Below are positions 20,601-31,744 of a DNA stretch of 64,000 nt, in pieces. The translations under genes and the position numbers were made by a program. Within the stretch, counting starts at the first letter, position 1, and the number at the start of each line of letters is the position of its first letter. The notes below the pieces were generated by a model, which was given only the letters and a program-made list of their open reading frames with translations, was not told the origin of the DNA and made no database searches. The stretch spans positions 880,001 to 944,000 of the forward strand of contig JAWNZC010000177.1 in the NCBI GenBank assembly GCA_035771165.1. The letters are read 5' to 3'. The stretch comes from Paragorgia papillata. Its lineage: Eukaryota > Cnidaria > Anthozoa > Scleralcyonacea > Coralliidae.

Positions 20601-23600
20601 GATGGCCCAAAATAGCTCGAATTATGTTCAAAAACGGTCACCTTGATTCTGAATACCATATATATGATATATCAGCCTTATACTGTCATTCTATTAATCC
20701 GTTTGACCATGTCTTCTGTGCCTGTTACGAAGTGTTGTTTTCGTTGCCATGGGCGTGAAACGTTCGAGACATTCTTTCAGCAATCAAAACCGTTTGCTAT
20801 TCAGGTAGGAATTAAATTGAAACAGATGTTTTAAAGAAGTTGATAAATTTCTATAGAATGCAACCACAAAAATAGCGCTGTAAGCTCTTTATGTCAATTA
20901 TAATTTAACCCTTTATTATTGGCCAGGTTTCCAGGAGCTCTCCCCTTGACGAGTAAAAATAAAATCGTCTAGCGTTAGCATGTGGAGTAAAATTCAATAA
21001 GTAGACAAAAAGTAACTGTGGTCAGTTAAGGGTTAAAGGAGATAGTTTTTACCCCTTTGTTGACCAGGTTTCCAGCAGCTCTCCCCCTTGACGACTAAAA
21101 TCGTTTGGCGTTAGCCATAGTAAAATGTGTGTTTTTTTCTGAGGATAATTTTAGAACTCTAGGAAGCATTCGTTTAGTTGAGACTCGCCTTAATATAATT
21201 TATATAAACCGTTCACAAGGAACGGATCACTTATTGCGCTTCTCATAAATCGAAGATGTATCGATGGTTTAACTGTTTTAAAACTTTATTTCAGTAATTT
21301 CTGAAACAGCATCGCAACAAGTACTTGCATCTAATAAAGAACTCAGCCCGGTTAACACGGCTCACGCGATTGATTAGCCCGGCTCATATATAATCAGCCC
21401 CTAAATTATACTGCAAAACAGCGAAGAAATATTTACGTGGAAGGGAATTCACTCTTGTTCAAGACCTCTCTCAGACTTTCTCTTCTCTCTCTATTTTATA
21501 TACGAAGCTAACCTATATATTCATTAGTCGGAGCTCTAGACCAAAATAGAAACAACGTTTAATATCCGCTTGCTCCTTGCTGCATGTATTGAACAAAGAC
21601 AAGTTAATTTTCCACAGAAACAAAGTGAACCATATGGCTACGTGAATAATAAACGTTACGTAACTCATTTGCGGGTCGTTCTATTCTTCCTAGAAATTTC
21701 GAAGTTCATTCATATTATTCAGTTTGTCACGAACCATCCGGATTGTTCGAATATGAGGCAAATTTGGTGACGAGATATTTACAGGAAGATTTATTACACA
21801 CCGCATGCAAGCAAACACTACATGACGTCTTTCACCTAATAACCCGCTATATTATAATCTTCATTCAATTTCCTGACTGCGGACACACGAATAAGCATTG
21901 TTTTGAAGTGATCTACCGCGCCGAAGTCCGAAAGCTAGCTTGGCATTATATTTATTACACCGCTCTTTTCAGGATTTCCGTCTTGGGGTTCCGCTGCTCT
22001 CAAAATATATATTCCCTCAACGAACGCGTTTAGCCGGAGAGTGAAAATAAATTCAATAATTTCCTCAAGCTATATACATGAGCCGGTTGGCGTCGAGCTA
22101 AACTATAATAAATAACCTGCTTTTCGACTTCACATGTATACGCGGCACCATGCTTTGTTTCCTCGCGGCGCTCAGTTTCGATCTTGTCACATATGGAAAT
22201 GAGCCAAGAATTTATTATCCTCATCAGTGATTTTCAGTAATTTTTTTTCCAAGAGTCCCTACAGACGAAATGTCGCCAAGATAGGAATCGGCTTTGGGCT
22301 GCCGTTGACAGAGACATCTCGAGCGGTGTTGACTAAACATATCTCTAACGAAAACACCGCCTAATAAGTTGAGTTCCGCGAGGAAGGGTTGAGCCGTGAG
22401 TATATAAGCGAAACGCCGGAATTTCTCTAAAGAATGCTCTGGGTGCCGCGAGGTGCTTCGTATGACAATAAGAAAAGCAATGAGATATTTTAATTATTTT
22501 TAAAGATCGGCACTTGGAATTACGGTCGTATCGTGTTACCTCTGTTGTTTCAGCTTTGAACATTATTCTCGACAGGAATGCACTGAACTTGGTTTAATCT
22601 ATTTCTCGTTTCTCGGACGCTTTCGTATTGCGTTCGATATAGCGCCTTCGTTTGCCGGCTTTTTTGCCAACCATCTAGGGAAAATTTGTACTTTATGTAA
22701 AAATCGGCTGGCGCTTATAATGTTTTGCTAAGTTCATGTCAACTGTATTCTCGATCAGCGAAAAAGACGTATCCGCTAGCCGCAGGGCTACATTCTTGTT
22801 ATGGATTACAACAAGAAGAAACAAAACACGAGTTTCGTCGTACTTATTGAATTACCACCTTGGAAATGTTGCGTGATTTTCAAACGACGCTCGACTGATC
22901 GGTTTACCAGTCACGAAACTCGAGCCAACCGACTATGACCGACACGAAAGCCAACTTCCGTCATCAAAGACCGTTTAAAGCTATTAAAGCTCGCAAAACG
23001 TGATCGGCAAAGAGAAATGACTTATTTGACACAACCTATGTCGAGGTTATAATAATAATGGCAGCGGAACACAGCGAGTAGCGCTATAGCCAGCGCTTGC
23101 TCTATGTTGTTAATTTCCAAGCAATCTTGGCAACGACAACACACTTCGACGTTTCTTCCCCAGGGCGTTTCTAATTAATCAGCTAGCTTCTTGAAGTTTG
23201 TCTTAAAAGCGAGTGGCATTTCAGGAACATTGTACAACACCGAACAAACGTACCTCGTCTGAAGTGTTACAATAGCGAACATACATAAACAATGGCGTGT
23301 TCAGGCGACTGAACACCATGGCACGAGAACATGACCTAGTCACACAAGCTCGCCTTTCACGACCGCCGATTATCTTGTCTGGCATTTTAAAAAGCCACTA
23401 AATCACATCTATATAATTGTTTAGAAATACTAAGGTTCTTTAATACCGCTATGGTCGCAACAGTGAATCGTGAACGGCAGAACTAAAGATACCAACTCGC
23501 TCGCAACACTTCCTTTGGAACATCGTCTCGCTTTCTTGTCGCGGTTCGTGGAAACAAGCAGAAGTCTGGCTGTCTCGGGGATTCGGTGGGCCTGCAATCG

Positions 23601-23843
23601 TGCTTTCGAAGATTCGAGACTCGAGGGCGATCCGGTTTTGAGGGTGATACAAGTAAACCTCTACTTACCGTTTGTCGATTTTCTCTTGTTTGGTCGTGAC
23701 GGGTCGTAGTCGCCCCAAGCAGACCTACTGGCTTGGGAGCCACAAGAATGAGTTTCATCATCGTTGTCTTCCCTCGGTCGACCTGCTTGAAGCAGTGTGC
23801 CTGAATTAAATTCCATGATCCTAGCTGGAAGAAGTGTAGTCAT
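14451..23843 (-). CDS. TFAP2-like: AP-2-like transcription factor A (complete, 4 exons, 636 aa)
   Basis: AP-2 factors are nuclear homodimers that bind GC-rich DNA through a C-terminal basic plus helix-span-helix domain. Exons 23843-23669, 18207-17185, 16389-15876 and 14649-14451 join with phases 1, 1, 2 and no internal stop. An in-frame TAG lies eight codons upstream of the ATG. The DNA-binding region (about residues 450-545) shows SLPxxRxTRYGIT, ELKRR, FPEFL, a short basic stretch RQSKSAGR, LSKMCENEARVLGDG and YFP, in the AP-2 order. The dimer region ends with FEVASHTFGTAN and FDRLF (residues 593-615), equivalent to the HGFGSPA...ALQNYL region. The middle exon is long, disordered and acidic, with IKSE (81-84), a sumoylation consensus of the kind present near the AP-2 N-terminus. 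It is divergent from canonical AP-2, so orthology is open. AP-2B is its close relative. Confidence 0.82.
14650..15875 (-). other. AP-2A intron 3
   Basis: 1,226 bp without coding signal. Around 15290-15360 is a fragment with ggcccccccttaaac and gagcgcccagtccgccctg, part of a dispersed repeat. At 15775-15835 is the short TCAAAACTAATCTCAGC element also seen near 19640, 29425 and 58488. Confidence 0.6.
15876..16389 (-). CDS. TFAP2-like: AP-2A exon 3 (DNA-binding domain)
   Basis: The acceptor is tctttacag and the donor gtacgg. It encodes 170 codons: NIPDDHQVTHINGVMSLP, RYGITLGELKRRTGFPEFL, then AYVRQSKSAGRALLDKY, TILSKMCENEARVLGDGI and YFPWKSLAR. This exon carries most of the AP-2 signature. Canonical AP-2 has a longer, more basic RRAKSKNGGR patch where this has RQSKSAGR. 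Confidence 0.88.
16641..16722. mobile_element. 82-bp hairpin mini-MITE with 9-bp target-site duplication
   Basis: The arms caagcactatcacgtactg and cagtacgtgatagtgcttg pair almost perfectly around a short AT loop, with catagGCAGC/GCTGCCTAtg at the outer ends. The sequence tggtttaat flanks it on both sides, a 9-bp duplication. It lies in AP-2A intron 2 (16390-17184). Confidence 0.85.
16838..16985 (-). mobile_element. 5S-derived SINE, tail fragment
   Basis: ggctgaattgcgaaggacgc and tgtcgaggcatatcaaaggc match the body of the SINE at 2490-2860, but the 5S-like head is missing. It lies in AP-2A intron 2. Confidence 0.75.
16985..17130. repeat. (CAT)/(CAC) trinucleotide repeat
   Basis: ATCATCACCATC-type repeat close to the AP-2A exon 2 donor, in AP-2A intron 2. 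On the AP-2A sense strand it reads GATGGTGAT. Confidence 0.93.
17185..18207 (-). CDS. TFAP2-like: AP-2A exon 2 (1,023 nt, disordered N-terminal region)
   Basis: The acceptor ttattcttcag and donor gtgagt bracket 340 whole codons with no stop. It encodes NNVPLQKKIKSEPKDDYALA with the ψKxE site, then a low-order region rich in S, E and K, including KVSKGPRKRLRHS, a basic cluster that may be a nuclear signal. The frame stays open upstream of the apparent GTG at 17824, so that position is not the start. Confidence 0.85.
18228..19255. repeat. About 1-kb CAT/CAC microsatellite
   Basis: Imperfect CATCAC, CACCAC and CATCTTTATCATTAC units, with higher-order modules of about 30-60 bp. It begins about 20 bp from the AP-2A exon 2 acceptor, inside intron 1. 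Confidence 0.96.
19256..23668 (-). other. AP-2A intron 1, comparatively repeat-poor part
   Basis: About 4.4 kb of intron 1 after the CAT/CAC array. It has copies of the TTAACCCTTTA element at about 20905-21130 and the short GTGAAAAGGTTGTAAACTGC element near 19640. Between about 21430 and 23650 I see no repeat family or ORF of coding character. That makes it the best place in the locus for enhancers, but no binding sites were assigned. Confidence 0.5.
20905..21135. repeat. Two copies of a short TTAACCCTTTA-ended element
   Basis: The first copy runs from taaccctttattattggcca to gtcagttaagggttaa, with agctctccccttgacgag and tctagcgttagca inside. The second starts at about 21048 and is truncated. 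The same family occurs near 25740-25850 and three times in 46725-47110. The ends are imperfect inverted repeats. Confidence 0.75.
23669..23843 (-). CDS. TFAP2-like: AP-2A exon 1 (start codon exon)
   Basis: ATG at 23843-23841 is followed by TTLLPARIMEFNSG, then REDNDDETHSCGS and SRPNKRKSTN. The donor gtaagt follows at 23668. It leaves one base, which completes an alanine codon with the next exon. A second ATG nine codons in (MEF) could be used instead. The short KRK patch could contribute to nuclear import. Confidence 0.8.
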
Positions 23844-24340
23844 GGAGCAGTGAGTCGTTACGAGCTATAACAGTCAAATACGAGTAATCTAGCGTTTCAA
23901 CATCGACCGATATATAGAAGCGTTTATTGTTAAGACTTCGAGACAACTCGAGGTATTCCTGGCGCTTTCAGAAGACAACGATACACAATACGTCAAGTCA
24001 GAGGGCGCCCTGAGGGCAACAGCTCAACCTAGCCCAATTGGTCGACCCGCAAGCATATGATCAGGTCACCGGAAGTGCGCGTTGACAAGTCTCTTCGGGG
24101 TAGTATGGTCCGGAAAATAAATATCTAGTTGCCCAAAAGCAAACATAATAATCTATTTGAGACATTGAGAGCGCAGTTGTTTTTAAAAACTCGCACTCTC
24201 GAGTAAAAACATTCAGTATAAGGTATAGGGTTATTGAGGATTTCCGGGGCAAAGCTTAATTAACTTATTTTTACATAGACGTTATTTGCAAGGCTGTCTA
24301 AGAGCTCTCTCCCAAAACATTAGATCTCCTTTATCAGTAT
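23844..24340. other. Region just 5' of AP-2A, probable promoter side
   Basis: This is the sequence immediately upstream of the AP-2A start codon on the minus strand. An in-frame TAG is about eight codons upstream. No TATA box or known promoter element can be claimed with confidence. No element boundary or gene is seen. Confidence 0.35.
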
Positions 24341-25195
24341 GTAAACTATACTAACTTTATTTATACTGGATAACCCTATCAGTCATATCTAAACTGTTCC
24401 CCCTAAAGGTCCAGTAAGTGAGTAGGGACCATCTATTATTGGTCCAGTGTTACTACAGGAGGAAACCAGAGTAAACTAAACTAACTTTACTTATACTAGA
24501 TAACCCTATCAGTCATATCTAAACTGTTTTTCCTATAGGTCCAGTAAGGACCATCTATTATTGGTCCAGTGTTACTACAGGAGGAAACCAGAGGAAACTA
24601 AACTAACTTTATTTATACTAGATAACCCTATTAGTCATATCTAAACTGTTCTCCCTAGAGGTCCAGTAAGGACCATCTATTATTGGTCCAGTGTTACTAC
24701 AGGAGGAAACCAGAGTAAACTGAACTATCTTTATTTATACTAGATAACTCTATCAGTCATATCTAAACTGTTCTTCCTAGAGGTCCAGTAAGGACCATCT
24801 ATTATTGGTCCAGTGTTACTACAGGAGGAAACCAGAGTAAACTGAACTAACTTTATTTATACTAGATAACTCTATCAGTCATATCTAAACTGTTCTTCCT
24901 AGAGGTCCAGTAAGGACCATCCCTCATTGGTCCAGTGTTACTACAGAAGGAAACCAGAGTAAACTAAACTAACTTTATTTATACTAGATAACCCTATCAG
25001 TCATATCTAAACTGTTTTTCCTAGAGGTCCAGTAAGGACCATCTATTATTGGTCCAGTGTTACTACAGGAGGAAACCAGAGTAAACTGAATTAACTTTAT
25101 TTACACTAGATAACTCTATCAGTCATATCTAAACTGTTCTCTCTAGAGTACAGTAAGGACCATTTCCTAATTGTTACTACAGGAGAAAACCAGAG
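24340..25195. repeat. 122-bp satellite array, about seven copies
   Basis: The phrase aggtccagtaag recurs at 24537, 24659, 24781, 24903 and 25025 with an exact 122-bp period, plus a variant at 25147 and a 128-bp first unit from 24409. Units carry tggtccagtgttactacagg and aaactaactttatttatac. The same family is inverted at 48860-49300 and direct at 61535-62080. A single remnant lies near 54935. Confidence 0.95.
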
Positions 25196-25346
25196 TGCTG
25201 AGTACCTGGAGGAAAGCTGTGGTGGTTTGTTGAGCCAAGGTGAAATCTTACCCAGAGTCCAGACTGTGTTACCTTCACTTACACCAGACAATGTTAATAT
25301 TACTTTATTTTACATTAGTCAATGTTAACCTTGTCTTACCCTAGAC

Positions 25347-25685
25347 AATGTTTGAATTGAATTGAATTGAATTGAATTGAATTGAATTGAATTGAATTGA
25401 ATTGAACTGAATTGAAAATTGAATTGAATTGAATTGAATTGAACTGAATTGAAAATTGAATTGAATTGAATTGAATTGAATTGAATTGAATTGAATTGAA
25501 TGGAACTGAATGGAACTGAATGGAACTGAATGGAATAAAATAAAATGGAATGGAATGAAATAGAATGGAATGGAATGAAAATAAATGGAATAGAATAGAA
25601 TGGAAAAGAAAGAAAAAGAAAGGAATGGAATGGATTAACGAAATGAAATGGAATTCAATTGAATTAAATGGAATGGAAGTTGGTT
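25347..25685. repeat. (GAATT)n pentanucleotide array degrading to GGAAT
   Basis: Clean GAATT repeats to about 25500, then GGAAC/TGAAT and GGAATGGAAT variants. It directly follows the 122-bp satellite. Confidence 0.96.
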
Positions 25686-25737
25686 GGACTACATTGGGTT
25701 AAATCCGGAGGAGTACTCCAATATCTCTGCTACTGCG

Positions 25738-25855
25738 CATGAACTGCCGTTAACACTTTGAGGCCTGGACCTCTCCCTGTGCTGAATAAAATCGCCTGGC
25801 GTTAGCCAGAATAAAATACTAAAGACTCGTCGTCAGGCTTCAAAGTGTTAAACTG
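25738..25855. repeat. TTAACCCTTTA-family element, diverged copy
   Basis: ggcctggacctctccctgtg, tcgcctggcgttagccagaa and caaagtgttaa match the family body at 46725-47110 loosely. Confidence 0.55.
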
Positions 25856-26449
25856 TTGTTTTCAGATTACGCGTTAGAAAGGTTTGGTTTTAAAATTATG
25901 ATGGGTGTCACGATTTTGCATTTTTGCACATTTTACTTCGGCTACTGACGAAGTGAGGCCGTGAGGCCGTGAGGCAAGGCATGTTGTAAGTTCTTTGCTA
26001 GTTTCGCCTTTGGAGTTCGACAAAAAGTTGAACAGCTTTGCCTTTTAATCAAGGTATTCTTGCACGTTAAGTTGTTGGTAGATTTTGAAAGTGACTGGCT
26101 GGCCTTTGTATAGTTTAACACTGATCAGATGTGGCTGACAACTGTCTTGATCATAAACAGTGTTCACCCGTGTGAAGTATGCACCACATTCAGCCTTCGA
26201 TTCAGGCTCCGCGTACTTGCCGGCGTCTTGTTTGATATTTTGTTCGAGCCGAGGGACGTGATTGAAATTTTAAAATAATATTACATAACATTTATTATAG
26301 AAACAGACAGGAGGTACAACAAACATAGCTACGGATATTTCTCAGACAAGCTAAAGTGCTAAACAATCAACAAAATAAGTTGTCATGCATGTAAATTTTT
26401 TAAAAGGTTCGCCCACAAATGCATATCAGTGGCGATGCATTATATATTC

Positions 26450-27048
<599 letters not shown>

Positions 27049-28330
27049 GTAGGCAGCTCGGATAGACATTACGCTCAGTTCTCTGATATTCCTTCTCATA
27101 AACGTCTCAGCTTTTTAATACCAAGTTCAATATGAAAAAGCCCATATATCAAACACAAATGAACATAAACTCAACAAGCCATTACGCTTTCCGCCTGGAA
27201 TATTGACTGCCTTAATTCTCAAGTTCAATATGCTTTGCAAAAATCCACAAATCATATTTCAGATATCTTTTCAGCGTGTGCAGTCTAACCGAGGTCACAA
27301 AGAGTTTCATGATAAACAGGAAATATATCGAGAGTGCTATAACAAAAAACTGTATTTTTAATTTCCTTATTATAAGTGGGATGAGAAAGGGAAAATATAG
27401 GCAGAAGTCTTTCATCATTTTAAAATCTATTGTGTTTGAGTTGCTTTTTGCTTAGATAATATGAATTAACTTACAGTGACCTTGCCACGTCCGTTAGCAG
27501 GGGCGTACCGTGCGGGTGTGTGTGTGTGTGTGTGTGTAAAACGCGGAGTCGGTTGGTAAACTGCCTGGTATCGTCGGTAAAAGCGATTGGTACCGTCAGA
27601 CTGGATACAAGCTAGGTTGTTACCGGTACAAGTCTGCGCCCACGTCTTCGTCGGTAAAACTAAGACGATACACCCCAACCCCCCCAACCCCCCATCCAAA
27701 ATGGTCAGATTGGACGCGCTGCGCTGTAATCTACTCACACATGCATGGCCAGAAATAGTGCAGGTATCTCAGCAGCAATTTCAAGTTGATTTGGCACATC
27801 GGTAAAAAACTCGAATGCTTTTAATGAAACTTTGTTATCGAGATTGTGCTTCGTACAGGGGGGGATTAGCAGCAGCACAACACTTGATGAACATTTCGTG
27901 AGACACTTCAGATATTTCAGTACAATTAATGGCAGCTATACTCAAAAGTGTCATCCTTCCTAAAATTCCTTATTTTAACGCCTGCTTCTTATTCAAGCTT
28001 TTCGGTTACAAAGTTAGGGGCCAGAAATATCTTAAAAAGGTTATAGAGAAAAACTTATTCCATAAGTTGAAACTTTAACAATAAAAGATAACTATTGTAC
28101 AACGCATTTGTTTATATACGTTAACGACGGAAGTATCAAGTATGTATATCTATATATATATATATAATTAGTTTTACGAATACACGATTAGTTCTCGATC
28201 AGTTGGGGGTCTTTTTGTCTACAACTTCCAGAATATTCTCCGAATTCCGATAAACACTTTAATTATTAATTTGAAGTGCTCTACTCTTGATATCTTACTT
28301 ACTACATTCCAATGTTATCCTAAATCCTAA
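27049..28330. other. Spacer without recognised gene
   Basis: It holds a short (GT)n at about 27518-27537 and a small (TA)n at 28151-28167. The remaining sequence is unassigned and has no coding-like frame. Confidence 0.5.
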
Positions 28331-28954
28331 TCCAGACTTATCGTATGAAGCTTCGTGTACGCTAAAATGCTTTTGACGGAAGGTGTAGTGTTTCCAGCGA
28401 AAACCTTTCGTCAAAAAGAAACGTTTTCCCCCTCTGATACATTCAAGGGCCTTCAGTCGAAACGGTAAACTTCCTACCATTATTATTTTGGCAATCTACC
28501 AATCTCTTTTAAATGTTCGATTTGTATTTAGAATTTAGACCGGAAACTATACCGTATAAACATGTTTCTTGAAGCTTTGCTTGGAGTTGTTAATAAACTC
28601 AATGTTTGTTGTCAAACGTCCCTTGCTAACAGGACGAAAGTTCAGCATTAATAAAAATAATTATTTATACTAAACGTGATATCATTGGCTGCAGTTGTAT
28701 TCAAACAGTGTGTTTCATATGACATATACTATAAATAAAGAAATTAAATAATTAACATTGTTGAATGATTACGGTATAAATCCAGTTGTTTCGCCGTCAC
28801 CATGCATGTGTGTATCATAATTACATGGTTCTATTTCTCAGTTTCCGGCTCGTTTTCTAGTCTGGTTGTCTTCAGAGAATTTTGAAACACACATCAGTGT
28901 AAGCATATGTCATTGATAAAGAGGTTTAACAAAGTGGAGTTGACTTATAAAACT

Positions 28955-29060
28955 ATACCAACGTTTTTCTCTGACGAAGGGCCTTCGCTCGAAACGTTGG
29001 ACTTTTACGTTCTCTGTTTCGGCAGTATATTAAACTTTACTATATATTTCGAGATTTTAA
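28955..29060. repeat. Palindromic repeat with CTGACGAAGGGC...GCTCGAAACG core, copy 1
   Basis: ccaacgttt upstream pairs with aaacgttgg downstream of the core. The trailing gttctctgtttcggcagtat is shared with copy 2 at 39905-40025. A looser relative (gcgaaaacctttcgtc) lies near 28390. Confidence 0.7.
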
Positions 29061-30145
29061 ACGGTTTTCTTTTGTGGCATCCCCTTCGGTGTTTCACGGT
29101 ATTTCAAAAGATTCTCGCATTCGTCGTAGAATGAGTGATTGCAAACTATGGTAGTACAACATGGTGAAAAATTGTGAAATCGTAAAAGTGAGCTCATATA
29201 TACTTTGCATGCATGTATTTTATTCTGGAAAAAAAAAACACCAACAGGACTAACGAGTTAATATATCAGTATAATCTTGTTCCGTTTCGGGAAATGATGA
29301 TCAGAGCTGAGTAGCTTATTTGTTTAGCTTGTTAATATCTCGCCTGAGAGGAGCGGCTTGATCGTGGCTTGTGTGCAGTCATGCATTTTCTTAAGTAGAG
29401 TTGCGTAGGCCAGTGTTTTAGATAGCAAAGTGAAAAGGTGGTAAACAGTCTGCCGAGAATGAGCAGAGTAAAAGCTTACAAGCTGCTATACGAAGAACAA
29501 GCCTTGGTCTATAGCGCAACTCGACCCGGCCCTCTCAAGCTCCTCCGGAACGGAAGGTCTTTGATGTATAAACCAGGTATATATATATATTCTCGTATTC
29601 ACTCAAGACAACAAGAACGGAACCGGTTTGTCTGGCCACAACGGAAACCCTTCATAACTGTATCTGAATGAGAATCAAGCCAATTATATAAACGATGAAA
29701 TAATGCGCAGCAAACAACTTTATCTACGACCATATACTTTATCTGTTTCAAATATAGCAGAACCACAGAAAGACGTGAAAAGGAATACTTCCTTTGTCAA
29801 AAAACTAGTGCAGACACTCAGTTCACGCTAATCAAACGCTCTTATAGTCTTTATAGTGTGTACAATTGTAATTCCGTTGGTTGCCAGTACACACTAAAGA
29901 TTGCTAGTTCACATGTATAAGATATTTATTAGTATATGTTTAACTGTCGACGGTAAAAATAGCTACACATACATAGTTTAACATTTTTGCATCTTATTAT
30001 ATATTAATTATGCTATAATTTGTTTATCTTGCATGCATTTGATTGGCTAGAAGAAGAATCAAATTTGCATGTTTGGAACTTTCTGTTTTGAATTCGATTG
30101 GTCAACCAAAAGGAAAATAGATTAATTAGTCAATTCAATCAAATT
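29061..30145. other. Spacer without recognised gene
   Basis: The short element agtgaaaaggtggtaaac lies at about 29428. A fold pair atagtgtgtacaattg / cagtacacactaaag is at 29855-29900. Nothing else was assigned. Confidence 0.45.
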
Positions 30146-30545
30146 CAAACCCAGGAAACGAGAGACTCTGGGATAATCCCAGATAAGTTTCAAATCACAG
30201 GATTTTCTTGTTATTCCGGTTGAGGTACGCATGCGTAAATATCCGACCGGAATCTGGATAGTATGTTCTCCTTCTTTGACTTTTTTCCCCAAACAAGTCA
30301 ATGGGGTTGCTGGCGAAGCTCGAATTACAGCATCTACACACATATATACGGCGAAGATATCGATCGCGGTAACGTCTTCGCTGGAGTCTTGTCGTCCGAC
30401 ATCTTTGTTACTTTGGTTTTATTAATTCTACTTCTGGTCACTTCAGAGTCAGACCAACTCATGCTCACTATTCCTCGAACTATTCAGCCAATAACGTAAC
30501 GATTTGAAACGGATTATCCCAGAGTCTCTCGTTTCCCGGGTGAGG
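30146..30545. mobile_element. MITE, about 400 bp
   Basis: The left arm cccaggaaacgagagactct, then gggataatccc and gtttcaaatc, is inverted at 30498-30540 (gatttgaaacggattatccc, agagtctctcgtttcccggg). There is no coding capacity. Confidence 0.85.
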
Positions 30546-31240
30546 AACGTGGGCTCTGGGAACGAGATTGATTCAAACCAAGAAGGAACTTTATCAAATG
30601 AATTGGTCAGGTTGAGCCGTTGACGAACCGATTTCTCAAGGCCAATATATTAGAAACACTTTTATATTGCCACGATAGAAAAGCTGAGCCTGAAAAAGCT
30701 AGACTTTGGCTTGAAACGTGATGCCGTGATTTCTTATATTTTCAAATTATAACTTCGAAATTTTCATTTTTATGAACACCTCTTTCTATCTCTCTAACTC
30801 TACTCCTGCCCAAAATGGTCAGTTTATAGTGATTCTATCCGGGCTAACCCCAGACGATCTTAATCAGCTCTGTTCTGCTGGAAAACCAAGGACTCAAGGA
30901 TGAGTCAAATTATTTGTTCTAAAATATTGAATTATTAATTATATTCTATGACTGCATCGAAATTCGTATAATTCCGATCACGTACATGATGATGTACAAG
31001 GCTAATTCTTATAACAGACGACCAACCGGACATTAGACGACAAAAAGCACTTCTATATATATGTATACGTACAGTGGTTAAAACGGCCAGACGACGAGAT
31101 AATCTGAATAAAAAAAGTGACCTTCGTTGCACGTAGGCGTTGACGTGCACGACAAGAGGGACATTTTTCTCAAATGTGCATGGACTTTTATTTGCTAGAT
31201 TTTATTTACTTCTCGAGAACTAGCCGTTGACAGAAATGAG
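30546..31240. other. Spacer without recognised gene
   Basis: A trace of the GGCTTGAAACGTGATGCC motif at about 30709 is related in wording to the palindromic repeats near 28955 and 39905. Otherwise nothing assignable. Confidence 0.4.
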
Positions 31241-31242
31241 TT

Positions 31243-31742
<500 letters not shown>

Positions 31743-31744
<2 letters not shown>

